Origin: a virus
Strand: one strand, 5' to 3'
Virus record (IMG/VR): IMGVR_UViG_3300002143_000276
Span: 1-46,360 of that record
DNA: 46,360 bases
A program made the position numbers and the translations under genes. Below the pieces are notes generated by a model. It was not told the origin of the DNA. It made no database searches and saw only the letters and a list, made by a program, of their open reading frames with translations. Each line of letters opens with the position of its first letter. Positions within the stretch are counted from its first letter, which is position 1. Below, one piece after another: positions 7,538 through 14,702 of this stretch.

Positions 7538-8067
7538 TAGATATCCTTTGTTTTTGGTTTATAAAAAATATGTCTTCCAATTGTTTTTATTGGATTTAAG
7601 TTATGCCATCTTGGATTTACGTAATCTGCGTGGTAATATAGTGCACCTAAAGTAGGATCTTCCATCTTGTCGTAATTGATATAAACAAATGATGCCATAT
7701 CTAGAATTTTTAAATAGGTATCATTTGGCGGTGGTGATTTATCTTTCGCTTCGCAAAACCATGAAAACTGACAAACGGTACGAGTCCTCTGTGTAACAAC
7801 TTCACATATGCTAGAAGGAAAATCCTTGTCGCGAGTTCTGTTTAAAGTTACGAAAGCTACTGCTAGTTTTCCTTGATCTGGTTCGTGTGCTGATTCAAAA
7901 TATATATTTTCTGCAAGACACCTAACTTGTTTTTGAGCTGGTTCGCTTAATGAATGATATTTAATGTTGATAAAATGAGGTGTTATTAATGTGCTTAAAA
8001 TATTTGTGTATGCTAACATTAATAACACAATAACTAGAGTAATTGCCGGTAAAAGCATTCTTTGCAT
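7537..8067 (-). CDS. Endolysin, SleB-type cell wall hydrolase
   Basis: 176 aa from ATG 8067, which has AAAGGAG six nt upstream; an ATG at 8091 lacks a site and lies in a hairpin. A hydrophobic segment (about 5-23) acts as signal anchor, so export without a classical holin is possible. The Hydrolase_2 fold is shown by RCLAENIYFESAHEP (catalytic Glu), AVAFVTLNR, CQFSWFC and GALYYHADYVNPRW. It cuts peptidoglycan at lysis. Late promoter upstream at 8449-8442. Confidence 0.9.
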   Translation of the reverse strand: MQRMLLPAITLVIVLLMLAYTNILSTLITPHFINIKYHSLSEPAQKQVRCLAENIYFESAHEPDQGKLAVAFVTLNRTRDKDFPSSICEVVTQRTRTVCQFSWFCEAKDKSPPPNDTYLKILDMASFVYINYDKMEDPTLGALYYHADYVNPRWHNLNPIKTIGRHIFYKPKTKDI

Positions 8068-8077
8068 ATATCTCCTT

Positions 8078-8105
8078 TTAGATGAGAGCATAAGCTCTCA
8101 TCTAA
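8078..8105 (-). promoter_or_regulatory. 12-bp hairpin directly before the endolysin ribosome binding site
   Basis: TTAGATGAGAGC pairs perfectly with GCTCTCATCTAA around TTAT; the AAGGAG of the endolysin follows at once. No T run, so it is not an obvious terminator. It may stabilise the mRNA or affect endolysin translation. Confidence 0.6.
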
Positions 8106-8106
8106 C

Positions 8107-8373
8107 TTAAGACTTCTTATTGCTTTTAGCGTCTTGGGGTATTTGAGAAACAAATCCGTTAAGCTCTGTAGCTTTTTTAATTATATCGGCTTCGGTCGGA
8201 TATGGAGACATTCCCGGAATTTCCGGAGGTTGTTCTCCTTTTTGGCGAGCACTTTCAACTTTGACTTGCCAGTCTTGTTGTAGTTGATCTCGTTTATTGT
8301 TGTATTCTTGTTCGAGCATGTCTTTTGACATTTTAAGAAGCTCAAGGCGAATTTCAAATGGCGTTAAACTCAT
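8107..8373 (-). CDS. Conserved phage protein of unknown function
   Basis: 88 aa; ATG 8373 follows GGAGATAACC. N-terminal helix SLTPFEIRLELLKMSKDML, coiled-coil QEYNNKRDQLQQDW, then a Pro-rich PPEIPGMSPYPTEADII and a polar tail. I recall this protein from T4-like phages next to lysis or structural genes, without a known function. First gene behind the late promoter at 8449-8442. Confidence 0.8.
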   Translation of the reverse strand: MSLTPFEIRLELLKMSKDMLEQEYNNKRDQLQQDWQVKVESARQKGEQPPEIPGMSPYPTEADIIKKATELNGFVSQIPQDAKSNKKS

Positions 8374-8441
8374 GGTTATCTCCTAGTGTGTGAGTGTGTA
8401 AAAAGGTGGATTTTTTGAATAGGTTCCCACCAAACCTAGTA

Positions 8442-8449
8442 TATTTATA
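8442..8449 (-). promoter_or_regulatory. T4-type late promoter TATAAATA
   Basis: Exact TATAAATA in the gap before the gene at 8373 and the endolysin; lysis genes are expected to be late. Confidence 0.65.
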
Positions 8450-8457
8450 AGATAAAA

Positions 8458-8626
8458 TTACTTCTTAGCGTCAGCTTTCTTCTCAGCTTTCTTCTCGTCT
8501 TTCTTTGCTTCTACTTTAGCAACAGGAGCCGGTGCAGCCGGAGCTGTAACGGCAGGTGCAGGAGTAGGTGCCTTAACGGGGTCAGCAGCAAAAGATGATA
8601 AAAATTGTAGCGATCAATGTTTTCAT
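8458..8626 (-). pseudogene. Frameshifted gene for a small secreted Ala/Pro/Lys-rich protein
   Basis: ATG 8626 follows AAGGAAAAAC. The frame starts as a signal peptide (MKTLIATI) but stops after 14 codons. Removing one T from the run of five at 8600-8604 would give MKTLIATILSSFAA followed by 42 residues rich in Ala, Pro and Lys, ending at TAA 8460. The two halves fit so well that this is a gene with a one-base insertion (mutation, sequencing error, or slippage-dependent expression). Function unknown; a periplasmic or surface protein is likely. Confidence 0.65.
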
Positions 8627-8742
8627 GTTTTTCCTTAGGAAGAGAATTAAAATAAACTAACAATTCATCAGCTTCGTCACTATTGTTTCAGGCAGAATAC
8701 ATGTGTGTATCGGTTTCTGGCATATAGCAAAGACTAACTAAA

Positions 8743-8765
8743 GATAGGTTTTAAAGAGACCTATC
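8743..8765 (-). terminator. Hairpin after the outer-membrane protein gene, possible terminator
   Basis: GATAGGT/ACCTATC, 7 bp with a 9-nt loop, 11 nt after the stop codon of the gene at 8776, followed by only three T in a row. Confidence 0.5.
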
Positions 8766-8775
8766 AACTCTTAAA

Positions 8776-9336
8776 TTAGAATGAACGAGTGTAAGAGATA
8801 GTTGTTTGTGTATTAGCACCATCACCACGCTGAACATCATAACCAAGTCTGATAGCATCTTTCTTGGTTAATGCATAACCAACGCTATAACGCATAGTAT
8901 TAGATTGGTCGGCGTTTACAGTATCATATGCACTGCGATAGCGATATGCAACACGTGTGCTAATATCACCAAACTTTGCAGTAACTCCAGGTTCTACAGA
9001 GTAGTAACCAAAATCTTGAACACCTGATTTTTGCTTCATGCCAGTACTAAGACGAACATCACCACGAAGAATTGAAGAAAAATCCATTCCTGTAGATACG
9101 CCAATTTCATAACGGTTAGTAACGCCACGAGCTACATCAGCAGTTTCAGTATTGATACCTGCATCAACATCGACATTAGTAAATGCACGAGTCTTAACAG
9201 ACATATCCATTACATGACTTTGTACATTTGTAACATCTGCTTCTTTAACGCCATATGTTGCAGTTACTGATGACTGTGCACTTGCCGCTGCAGAGAATGC
9301 TACTAGACAAGCAGTTACGATTAATTTTACTTTCAT
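8776..9336 (-). CDS. Outer-membrane beta-barrel protein
   Basis: 186 aa with a clear signal peptide (MKVKLIVTACLVAFSAAASA, cleavage before QSS). The mature part alternates polar and hydrophobic residues in strand-like blocks (YEIGVSTGMDF, RVAYRYRSAYD, MRYSVGYALTKKDAIRLGYDV) and ends in TTISYTRSF; a C-terminal Phe is the assembly signal of Gram-negative outer-membrane proteins. AGGAAA precedes ATG 9336. Phage genes of this kind can change the host surface (superinfection exclusion, receptor masking) or affect lysis; the role here is unknown. Confidence 0.8.
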   Translation of the reverse strand: MKVKLIVTACLVAFSAAASAQSSVTATYGVKEADVTNVQSHVMDMSVKTRAFTNVDVDAGINTETADVARGVTNRYEIGVSTGMDFSSILRGDVRLSTGMKQKSGVQDFGYYSVEPGVTAKFGDISTRVAYRYRSAYDTVNADQSNTMRYSVGYALTKKDAIRLGYDVQRGDGANTQTTISYTRSF

Positions 9337-9375
9337 TTATTTTTTCCTATAAGTTGTGATAATGCTAAAACAAAT

Positions 9376-9406
9376 GGTAGGTTATTCTGTTACGAGGAAA
9401 CCTACC
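9376..9406 (-). terminator. Terminator hairpin at the 3' end of the tmRNA gene
   Basis: GGTAGGTT/AACCTACC, 8 bp, followed by ATTTGTTTT on the minus strand. It could also be part of the coding-piece structure. Confidence 0.6.
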
Positions 9407-9729
9407 GAAACCCTAAGCAGTGTTTAAGCTGCTAATGCGAACTGTGAGTCGTTTGCGTTTACTTTGTTTTGTATCTTCGGCCGGGAATCCCCAACCCTAC
9501 GGCTTCTACATTGCCGAGCTGTCCACTTTGTTACTCCTTGCTCTGTCGAAACCTTGTCGCCCCCATCAAAAGTATTCTCGATCTCCAGCCTACTTTGTGG
9601 TGATCAAACCACTTTCGACTTTCACTGATCCTGCGTCCAGTTTAGAATACTTTTGGTGGAGGCGGGGGGAATCGAACCCCCGTCCAGAACACCTTTTACT
9701 CTGCTTCATACAGCAATTCTTATACCATT
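9407..9729 (-). ncRNA. ssrA: Circularly permuted two-piece tmRNA
   Basis: On the minus strand the acceptor piece comes first: T arm GGGGG-TTCGATT-CCCCC (9681-9665), acceptor strand CGCCTCC, A, CCA (3' end 9654). After an 89-nt intervening segment the coding piece starts at 9564 with GGGGGCGACAAGGTTTCGAC, whose GGGGGCG pairs with CGCCTCC including a G3-U70 wobble, the alanyl-tRNA synthetase determinant. The tag frame (9456-9424) reads ANDSQFALAA then TAA. This order is that of the permuted tmRNA genes of alphaproteobacteria, many cyanobacteria and some betaproteobacteria. It would release stalled ribosomes and tag nascent proteins for ClpXP-type proteolysis. A 12-bp inverted repeat (9567-9578/9644-9655) extends the acceptor helix in the precursor. 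5' end estimated from the promoter. Confidence 0.92.
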
Positions 9730-9735
9730 AAGACT

Positions 9736-9765
9736 ATTGTACCATATTTATCTATTAATAGACAA
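9736..9765 (-). promoter_or_regulatory. Promoter of the tmRNA gene
   Basis: TTGTCT (9765-9760), 18-nt spacer, TACAAT (9741-9736). It differs from the repeated early promoter and looks like an ordinary sigma-70 promoter. Confidence 0.55.
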
Positions 9766-9825
9766 TTCTTTTTATCAAATCATTTTCTTTGATCAAGAAC
9801 TTTATTTATTGAAGGTTTGTATTTT

Positions 9826-10476
9826 TCATGCGTTTTTTAACTTCCTATAGTCTGATCGCAATTGTTGAAATTCGTCAATCCAATCATCTCTACGCTCATT
9901 GAATATTTGAGGATCTTCGTCATCTATGCCTACTAATATAAGCATTCTTCCAATAGGAATTCCCGTACGTTCTTCAAACATAACTGCATACGCCGATGTC
10001 TGCATAAAATAGCCATGAATCCAATCACGGTTTTTTAATTTTGCTGATGTCTTAAAATCAATAACTGATAATTTACCTTTATACTCAGCTACACAGTCTA
10101 CTGTGCCTGCTACTTTTAAATGGTGAGAATAAAGGGGAGATTCTAGAGCGTGTATATTGTCTATACAATCTAGATGGGGAATTAAGCTATTGAACACAGC
10201 TTTATCAAACATGCTTGGTTCTTCTGGAGTTCCAAGCAAATATTTTTCGCATAGGTTATGAATTCGTGTGCCTCTTCCAGAAGCTCTAGCAGAAATTTTA
10301 TTAGCTTCTTCTTCGCCAACTCTTCTGCGCCATTCCATAATTGATTGCTTTGAATGCAATCCTGTAATCGTTGTTACAGAAGGATAAGATTCACCTGATG
10401 GAGTTTCATATAATCTTCCAGTAGGTGAATCTATGCGCTTGAGTTTTTTAAACTCATGATCAATAAATGTTTTCAT
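9826..10476 (-). CDS. PD-(D/E)XK exonuclease, MGME1-like
   Basis: 216 aa. Motifs: SGESYPSVTTIT near the N-terminus, ASGRGTRIHNLCEKYL (helix with conserved RGT-H), HLKVAGTVDCVAEYKGKLSVIDFKTS (catalytic D...DxK) and YFMQTSAYAVMFEERTG. This is the arrangement of single-strand exonucleases of the MGME1/YqaJ-like group common in T4-like cyanophages. Probably acts in recombination or nucleotide salvage from host DNA. Last protein gene before the tmRNA. Confidence 0.85.
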   Translation of the reverse strand: MKTFIDHEFKKLKRIDSPTGRLYETPSGESYPSVTTITGLHSKQSIMEWRRRVGEEEANKISARASGRGTRIHNLCEKYLLGTPEEPSMFDKAVFNSLIPHLDCIDNIHALESPLYSHHLKVAGTVDCVAEYKGKLSVIDFKTSAKLKNRDWIHGYFMQTSAYAVMFEERTGIPIGRMLILVGIDDEDPQIFNERRDDWIDEFQQLRSDYRKLKNA

Positions 10477-10500
10477 AATATAGATACAACATAATAAAAA

Positions 10501-11289
10501 TTAATGTATAAAGTTTTTACTTTTTACGTTTGTCCAGAATTTAGTGCTTGCTTTTAGTGTACCTTCTGCGCCAGATGGAATATTTGAAACATCAACTAAG
10601 ACTGTTCCACTTCCATTAGAAAGTTGAGGCGTTAATACTACACCAAGCGAACTAGTGTAGTATGTTTTAATTGGAAGAGTCGTAGTAACATCAAAAGATA
10701 ATATATTGCCATTTCTAGATGGAGCAGAAATTTGCTCTATAGTAGGACGTAACGCCTTATAATCTTCGCTGCTTGCAAGTATTTTAGATTGCAATTCAAG
10801 ATCACCAGTTAAAACAAGTTCTTGTTTTGGTGTTTTCCGTGTAACTAAAGAAAAAGTATTTGAATCAGAAGCACATGGAATCACTAACTCAAACAGAACT
10901 TGAGTTGAGCTATTAAGCTTAATTTTATATTTCGTTGGGTCTTCTTTGCTAATATAAGTATTAGCAAAAATATTATAATATGCACCAGTTGAATAGAATA
11001 CCCAGACTGTATTATCGGCAAGACCATTATCGTTAAAAATATTATTAAGATCAAATGTTGTGACTATAGGATCTGCCATGTTTGCTGACGACAGTGAATC
11101 TTTATCAATTGCAGGAATCACAGGCGGTAATGGTATTCCATCATCACCAAGAACAGGTTCAGTAAAAGCTGCGATTATTGGTGTATAATATGAAAGTTTA
11201 GAAGTTAGAATACCACTAGCGTTAGAATAATCTAACTCTAACCTAAATGTATTTTCTTTAATTTGATTTGACGACTTATATATTTTCAT
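10501..11289 (-). CDS. Unrecognised protein downstream of the radical SAM gene
   Basis: 262 aa, acidic, beta-rich with many Ser/Thr/Asn (GILTSKLSYYTP, NTVWVFYSTGAYY, GNILSFDVTTTLPIKTYY, GSGTVLVDVSNIPSG). One Cys. No signal peptide or membrane segment. It looks like a phage structural or carbohydrate-binding protein, but I recognise no family. Same direction and 36 nt behind the radical SAM gene, so possibly a partner or second substrate. Confidence 0.7.
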   Translation of the reverse strand: MKIYKSSNQIKENTFRLELDYSNASGILTSKLSYYTPIIAAFTEPVLGDDGIPLPPVIPAIDKDSLSSANMADPIVTTFDLNNIFNDNGLADNTVWVFYSTGAYYNIFANTYISKEDPTKYKIKLNSSTQVLFELVIPCASDSNTFSLVTRKTPKQELVLTGDLELQSKILASSEDYKALRPTIEQISAPSRNGNILSFDVTTTLPIKTYYTSSLGVVLTPQLSNGSGTVLVDVSNIPSGAEGTLKASTKFWTNVKSKNFIH

Positions 11290-11325
11290 GCTCTTGTCCT
11301 TGTATTCTTCTTATTCCAATATTTA

Positions 11326-12675
11326 TTACACTGCGTGTATAGGAATAAACTTTTTAATTTTAGGTAATGGAATATTATCTTTTTTCAATCCATAAAGATC
11401 CCATCGATCTCGTCTATGTGGGCCTTCAATATAGAATGGGATAAACCCAGTCATTTGTTCTATTGCAGCAGAGAAATAAGAAATATTATCAGAGAAAGAA
11501 TTATTACAACTTACTTCCCACAATGGGCCTTCTAAAAACATACAAGATCCTCTGCAGAGTTGTAGAACTGGACACTTAGGACATTCTTCTCTGTACGACC
11601 AATGCGTTACTGTATTCAATTTTATGTTTTCAAAATCAGCAGTATTTCCAATTAAATGGGATTCATTGTTAAATGATTTTGAAACAGAACTTACGTTCTG
11701 ACACGTTATGACATTTCCCCTTAAATCAACAGCAATATTCTCAGGATTATCCATTCCACATTTTTGACCTATTGCAGACGCAGGTCGGGCATTAGAGATT
11801 GACTTTATAAAGTTAATTACTTTATTCCCAGTTGACGTAAAACGATTCGCTTTACCAGTGCGTATTTCTACTAGTGAATCATTTCGAAAGTCTATATGCT
11901 CCTTAAGATCTACTAAAGAAGATGCAAATCCTCCTTCATCGTATGGATCAATAAACGATCCTTCACCGATATAAAGATCTTCTCCAAACACTTTTACTAA
12001 AAATTCTTCGATTGCTGCACGACTTTTATTATCTTTATGAAGCATTGCGTTAATACTAATTTTGCCTTTTGGCTTTAATATTTTATACAAGTCTAGTATA
12101 TGTTGTCTTTTTTCTGGATCATCTAGTGGATCTAATCCTCTTACATGATATCCAGGCCCATCATGGCTAATTCCTACTGAAAAGTCCATGCGATCTAACC
12201 ATTCATTTTTCTCTTTATCTAAAAGAGATCCGTTCGTTATGGTAGATAAGTTTGCGTTTGGATATTTTGCTTTTAATTTTTCTGCAAGAGGTTTTAATGT
12301 TTTCCAATAAACAAATGGTTCTCCACCCCAAAATTCAATTCTTTCAGGTTGATCTTTTACCCAATTATCGAGACTATTTACAAACCCATCAACACTACTT
12401 GGGTTGGTTTCATCTGCATTAGGAACAAACCTTTGACTACAATAAGAACATTCATAATTACACGACAATCCAAGAGAAATTTTAAGAGTTTTTGGACTAG
12501 CTTTCTTAAGAGGAGTATCTTTAGAAACTCTAGGAAAATCTTTAAATTCTTTTTTAGTTACTGGTATTACACTTTCTCCATCTAAAGTTGTTAACTCAGA
12601 AGTTTGATTATCATAGTTAAATTCAGCAAATAGATCACCCTGCTGATTAACACACTTTAATATAAATTTTGCCAT
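11326..12675 (-). CDS. Radical SAM/SPASM domain peptide-modifying enzyme
   Basis: 449 aa. Residues 65-80 hold the radical SAM motif CNYECSYC (Cys72, 76, 79); WGGEP (116-120) is the SAM-binding GGE motif; STITNGS and SINAMLH are barrel strands. The C-terminal SPASM domain carries seven Cys (306, 325, 365, 368, 374, 378, 390; CGMDN, CPKCPV, CRGSC), enough for two auxiliary 4Fe-4S clusters. Such enzymes (anaerobic sulfatase-maturing enzyme, RiPP maturases) alter side chains of protein or peptide substrates. AGGA precedes ATG 12675. The adjacent Cys-rich small protein is the obvious candidate substrate; that is inference. Confidence 0.93.
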   Translation of the reverse strand: MAKFILKCVNQQGDLFAEFNYDNQTSELTTLDGESVIPVTKKEFKDFPRVSKDTPLKKASPKTLKISLGLSCNYECSYCSQRFVPNADETNPSSVDGFVNSLDNWVKDQPERIEFWGGEPFVYWKTLKPLAEKLKAKYPNANLSTITNGSLLDKEKNEWLDRMDFSVGISHDGPGYHVRGLDPLDDPEKRQHILDLYKILKPKGKISINAMLHKDNKSRAAIEEFLVKVFGEDLYIGEGSFIDPYDEGGFASSLVDLKEHIDFRNDSLVEIRTGKANRFTSTGNKVINFIKSISNARPASAIGQKCGMDNPENIAVDLRGNVITCQNVSSVSKSFNNESHLIGNTADFENIKLNTVTHWSYREECPKCPVLQLCRGSCMFLEGPLWEVSCNNSFSDNISYFSAAIEQMTGFIPFYIEGPHRRDRWDLYGLKKDNIPLPKIKKFIPIHAV

Positions 12676-12706
12676 TTATAATCCTAATAATATAAAAAAT
12701 TAATTA

Positions 12707-13048
12707 TTAACCGCAGTCGCAATCGCAATCGCAGTTGCAGTTGTTATAACCTACATAGTTTTCCTGTCCGTGTATAACCATTGTATCACCAGATCTATAT
12801 GAGACTATGCCGCCGGAATAATAACAATTAGTGCAATTTGCATTGCCGCCTCCTATCCAAGCACTGATGTATGGACCTCCAGTGTTGGCAGGAGCACTAG
12901 AAGCCCTATTATTAGTACAGTTCCAATTGCCATAACCAGCTAAATCATTAAATGGTTTACTACTTACCTGACTCCATGCTAGAGTGGCGCTAGACATCGA
13001 GCTGCCGTCTCCAAATGTTATATTACCATTACCTAGTGTTGCTGCCAT
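12707..13048 (-). CDS. Small Cys-rich protein, candidate substrate of the radical SAM enzyme
   Basis: 113 aa with strong AAGGAG before ATG 13048. The N-terminus (GNGNITFGDGSSMSS) resembles the opening of phage tail-fibre-like proteins; the middle is Gly/Asn/Trp-rich with NCTN at 43-46 and NCTNC at 71-75; the last ten residues are CNCDCDCDCG. Eight Cys in total (44, 72, 75, 104, 106, 108, 110, 112). It overlaps the end of the oxygenase gene and lies 31 nt before the radical SAM gene, and a TATAAATA box lies 55 nt upstream. A late, post-translationally modified virion or secreted peptide is the best reading; metal binding by the CxCxC tail is an alternative. Confidence 0.8.
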   Translation of the reverse strand: MAATLGNGNITFGDGSSMSSATLAWSQVSSKPFNDLAGYGNWNCTNNRASSAPANTGGPYISAWIGGGNANCTNCYYSGGIVSYRSGDTMVIHGQENYVGYNNCNCDCDCDCG

Positions 13049-13664
13049 TTAAATTCTCCTTATTAATTTCGGTATTACTGCTTTTAAAAAGCTCTATAAC
13101 AGTATTTATAACGACACGAATGGGCGTTTTCTCTGGATTTGAAGACGCATGGGATATATTTGATGGAAACAATAAAACTGATCCTTTTTTAGGAGAAATT
13201 CTTACAGTTTCTTCTGGATAGAATAAAACAGTATCTCCATCTGAATCATTTGCGTAATAAACTGCACTTAAAGAATTCTCACTTGGAGTATCAACATGAG
13301 GATAATTAGTCCTTCTCTCAACTCCTACATATTTCCATAAAAAGTTTGCTTTCCATCTTGTAATGCAAACCTTCTCAACCGTCTGATCTATCTTTTTTAT
13401 ATTTTCACATATTTCAATTAACAAATCTTTTATATTCTGCGTTGGTTGAATACCCCAATTTGTTCCATCGAAAAACATACAACCCATATGACCAATGTCA
13501 AACACTTCTTTGTTTTCAATTTGACTTGGCACGTTATCCATATGATTGCCATACGTAGTTTCGCAATATTGCCAACCTGGAGTATTTGTTAATTGAAAAA
13601 ATATAGTATTCTGAGCTTCTTCTGATACAATATTCTCAATTAAAATGTGACGTTTATAATCCAT
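13029..13664 (-). CDS. 2-oxoglutarate/Fe(II)-dependent oxygenase
   Basis: 211 aa. Iron ligands His123 and Asp125 (YPHVDTP) and His172 (SNISHASSNP), with Arg183 (RVVIN) to bind 2-oxoglutarate, in the order and spacing of the prolyl-4-hydroxylase-like family; LSAVYYANDSDGDTVLF is the typical strand after the HxD. Common in T4-like cyanophages, substrates usually unknown. Here it lies between PhoH and the Cys-rich gene, whose start it overlaps by 20 nt, so hydroxylation of that protein is a possibility. Confidence 0.9.
   Translation of the reverse strand: MDYKRHILIENIVSEEAQNTIFFQLTNTPGWQYCETTYGNHMDNVPSQIENKEVFDIGHMGCMFFDGTNWGIQPTQNIKDLLIEICENIKKIDQTVEKVCITRWKANFLWKYVGVERRTNYPHVDTPSENSLSAVYYANDSDGDTVLFYPEETVRISPKKGSVLLFPSNISHASSNPEKTPIRVVINTVIELFKSSNTEINKENLNGSNTR
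13103..13110 (-). promoter_or_regulatory. T4-type late promoter TATAAATA before the Cys-rich gene
   Basis: Exact TATAAATA within the 3' part of the oxygenase gene, 55 nt before the Cys-rich start; would give a separate late transcript for the Cys-rich protein and the radical SAM enzyme. Confidence 0.5.
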
Positions 13665-13666
13665 CT

Positions 13667-14449
13667 TTATTTTTCCATGTGATCTTCATATTTTAATTTA
13701 GCAAGAATATAGTCTTTCACGAGAGAACTTCTAACAATATCATCGGGAGTAAACTCGATACGAGTGAAAGCAGACATATGCATTGCAATATCAAAGAATT
13801 TTAAAATTCCAGTAACATCATTTTTCTTTTTATTTAGATCTGTTTGCCTATAGTCACCACACCAAATAATTTTAGAACGATAACCAACACGAGTCATCAC
13901 AGTATCAATTTCTTCAAATGTCATATTCTGCATTTCATCTACAATAATGATTGCATCGTCAAAAGACATACCACGAATAAACGAAGTAGAAATAAATTGC
14001 ACATGTCCCTGTTCTTCTAATCTGTCCCATGCATCTTTTTTATCGAATAACTGATGACAAATCTGACGATAAGGCTGTTCATAGATTTCCATCTTTTCAC
14101 CAACGTCACCAGGAAGATGACCAATTTCACGAGATTGTACTGCCGAGCGAACTACTATAATTTTTCTAAATGTATTATCTCTATTTAGAACTTCTTCAAT
14201 TGCTTTATAAAGCGCAATGAAAGTTTTTCCTGTTCCTGCAACGCCATGTAACGCTATAAAATAATCACCTTGTTTATAAGATTCAAAGAACAATTTCTGA
14301 TTATTCGTTAGCGGTTGAAACGTTCTTAAATCATCTGCTCTTATTTTCAATGAATTATTTACTATAACTCTTGGAGATCTATCAATCGAATCATCTAAAC
14401 TTTTAATAGCTGATTTTCTGCTTGCCAATGTAAACTCCTTCAATTTCAA
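13667..14449 (-). CDS. phoH: PhoH-like ATPase
   Basis: 260 aa. Walker A GVAGTGKT (69-76), Walker B AIIIVDEMQN (166-175), plus VRSAVQSREIGHLPGD and WCGDYRQTDLN typical of PhoH. An ATPase/RNA-helicase-like protein found very often in marine and freshwater myoviruses; its phage role (RNA metabolism, phosphate stress) is unsettled. The oxygenase gene follows almost without a gap. Confidence 0.95.
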   Translation of the reverse strand: MKLKEFTLASRKSAIKSLDDSIDRSPRVIVNNSLKIRADDLRTFQPLTNNQKLFFESYKQGDYFIALHGVAGTGKTFIALYKAIEEVLNRDNTFRKIIVVRSAVQSREIGHLPGDVGEKMEIYEQPYRQICHQLFDKKDAWDRLEEQGHVQFISTSFIRGMSFDDAIIIVDEMQNMTFEEIDTVMTRVGYRSKIIWCGDYRQTDLNKKKNDVTGILKFFDIAMHMSAFTRIEFTPDDIVRSSLVKDYILAKLKYEDHMEK

Positions 14450-14456
14450 TCAAATA

Positions 14457-14702
14457 TTAAAATGCATTCATTTTTTTAAGGTCGCTTCCTGGAGTCCTTT
14501 CATGGATTTTTTGCAGCACTTCTTTAAACCCAGAATCTCGTTTAGTAACGCCCATATTCACAGGATCTCCAATCATTGGAACTCCTGCAATCATTTGTTC
14601 TAGGTGTGGATTATCTTTTAGGAATGGTTCACGTGCAGATATTGACATGAACTTTTCGAATTCTTGATTAGAATTCGTGTCTTTAAATTTATAGGTTGGC
14701 AT
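14457..14702 (-). CDS. FmdB-like small conserved phage protein
   Basis: 81 aa from ATG 14702. MPTYKFKDTNSNQEFEKFMS is the strand pattern of FmdB-family zinc ribbons, but the Cys pairs are absent; the C-terminal FKEVLQKIHERTPGS is strongly conserved in the T4-like phage versions I recall. Overlaps the upstream gene by 14 nt. Role unknown, perhaps regulatory. Confidence 0.75.
   Translation of the reverse strand: MPTYKFKDTNSNQEFEKFMSISAREPFLKDNPHLEQMIAGVPMIGDPVNMGVTKRDSGFKEVLQKIHERTPGSDLKKMNAF

Noticed and set aside
9420-9850. Two plus-strand open frames with texts like GESNPRPEH and GGIEPPSRTP
   Set aside because: These are the well-known false proteins read antisense through tmRNA or tRNA T arms; the region is the tmRNA gene.
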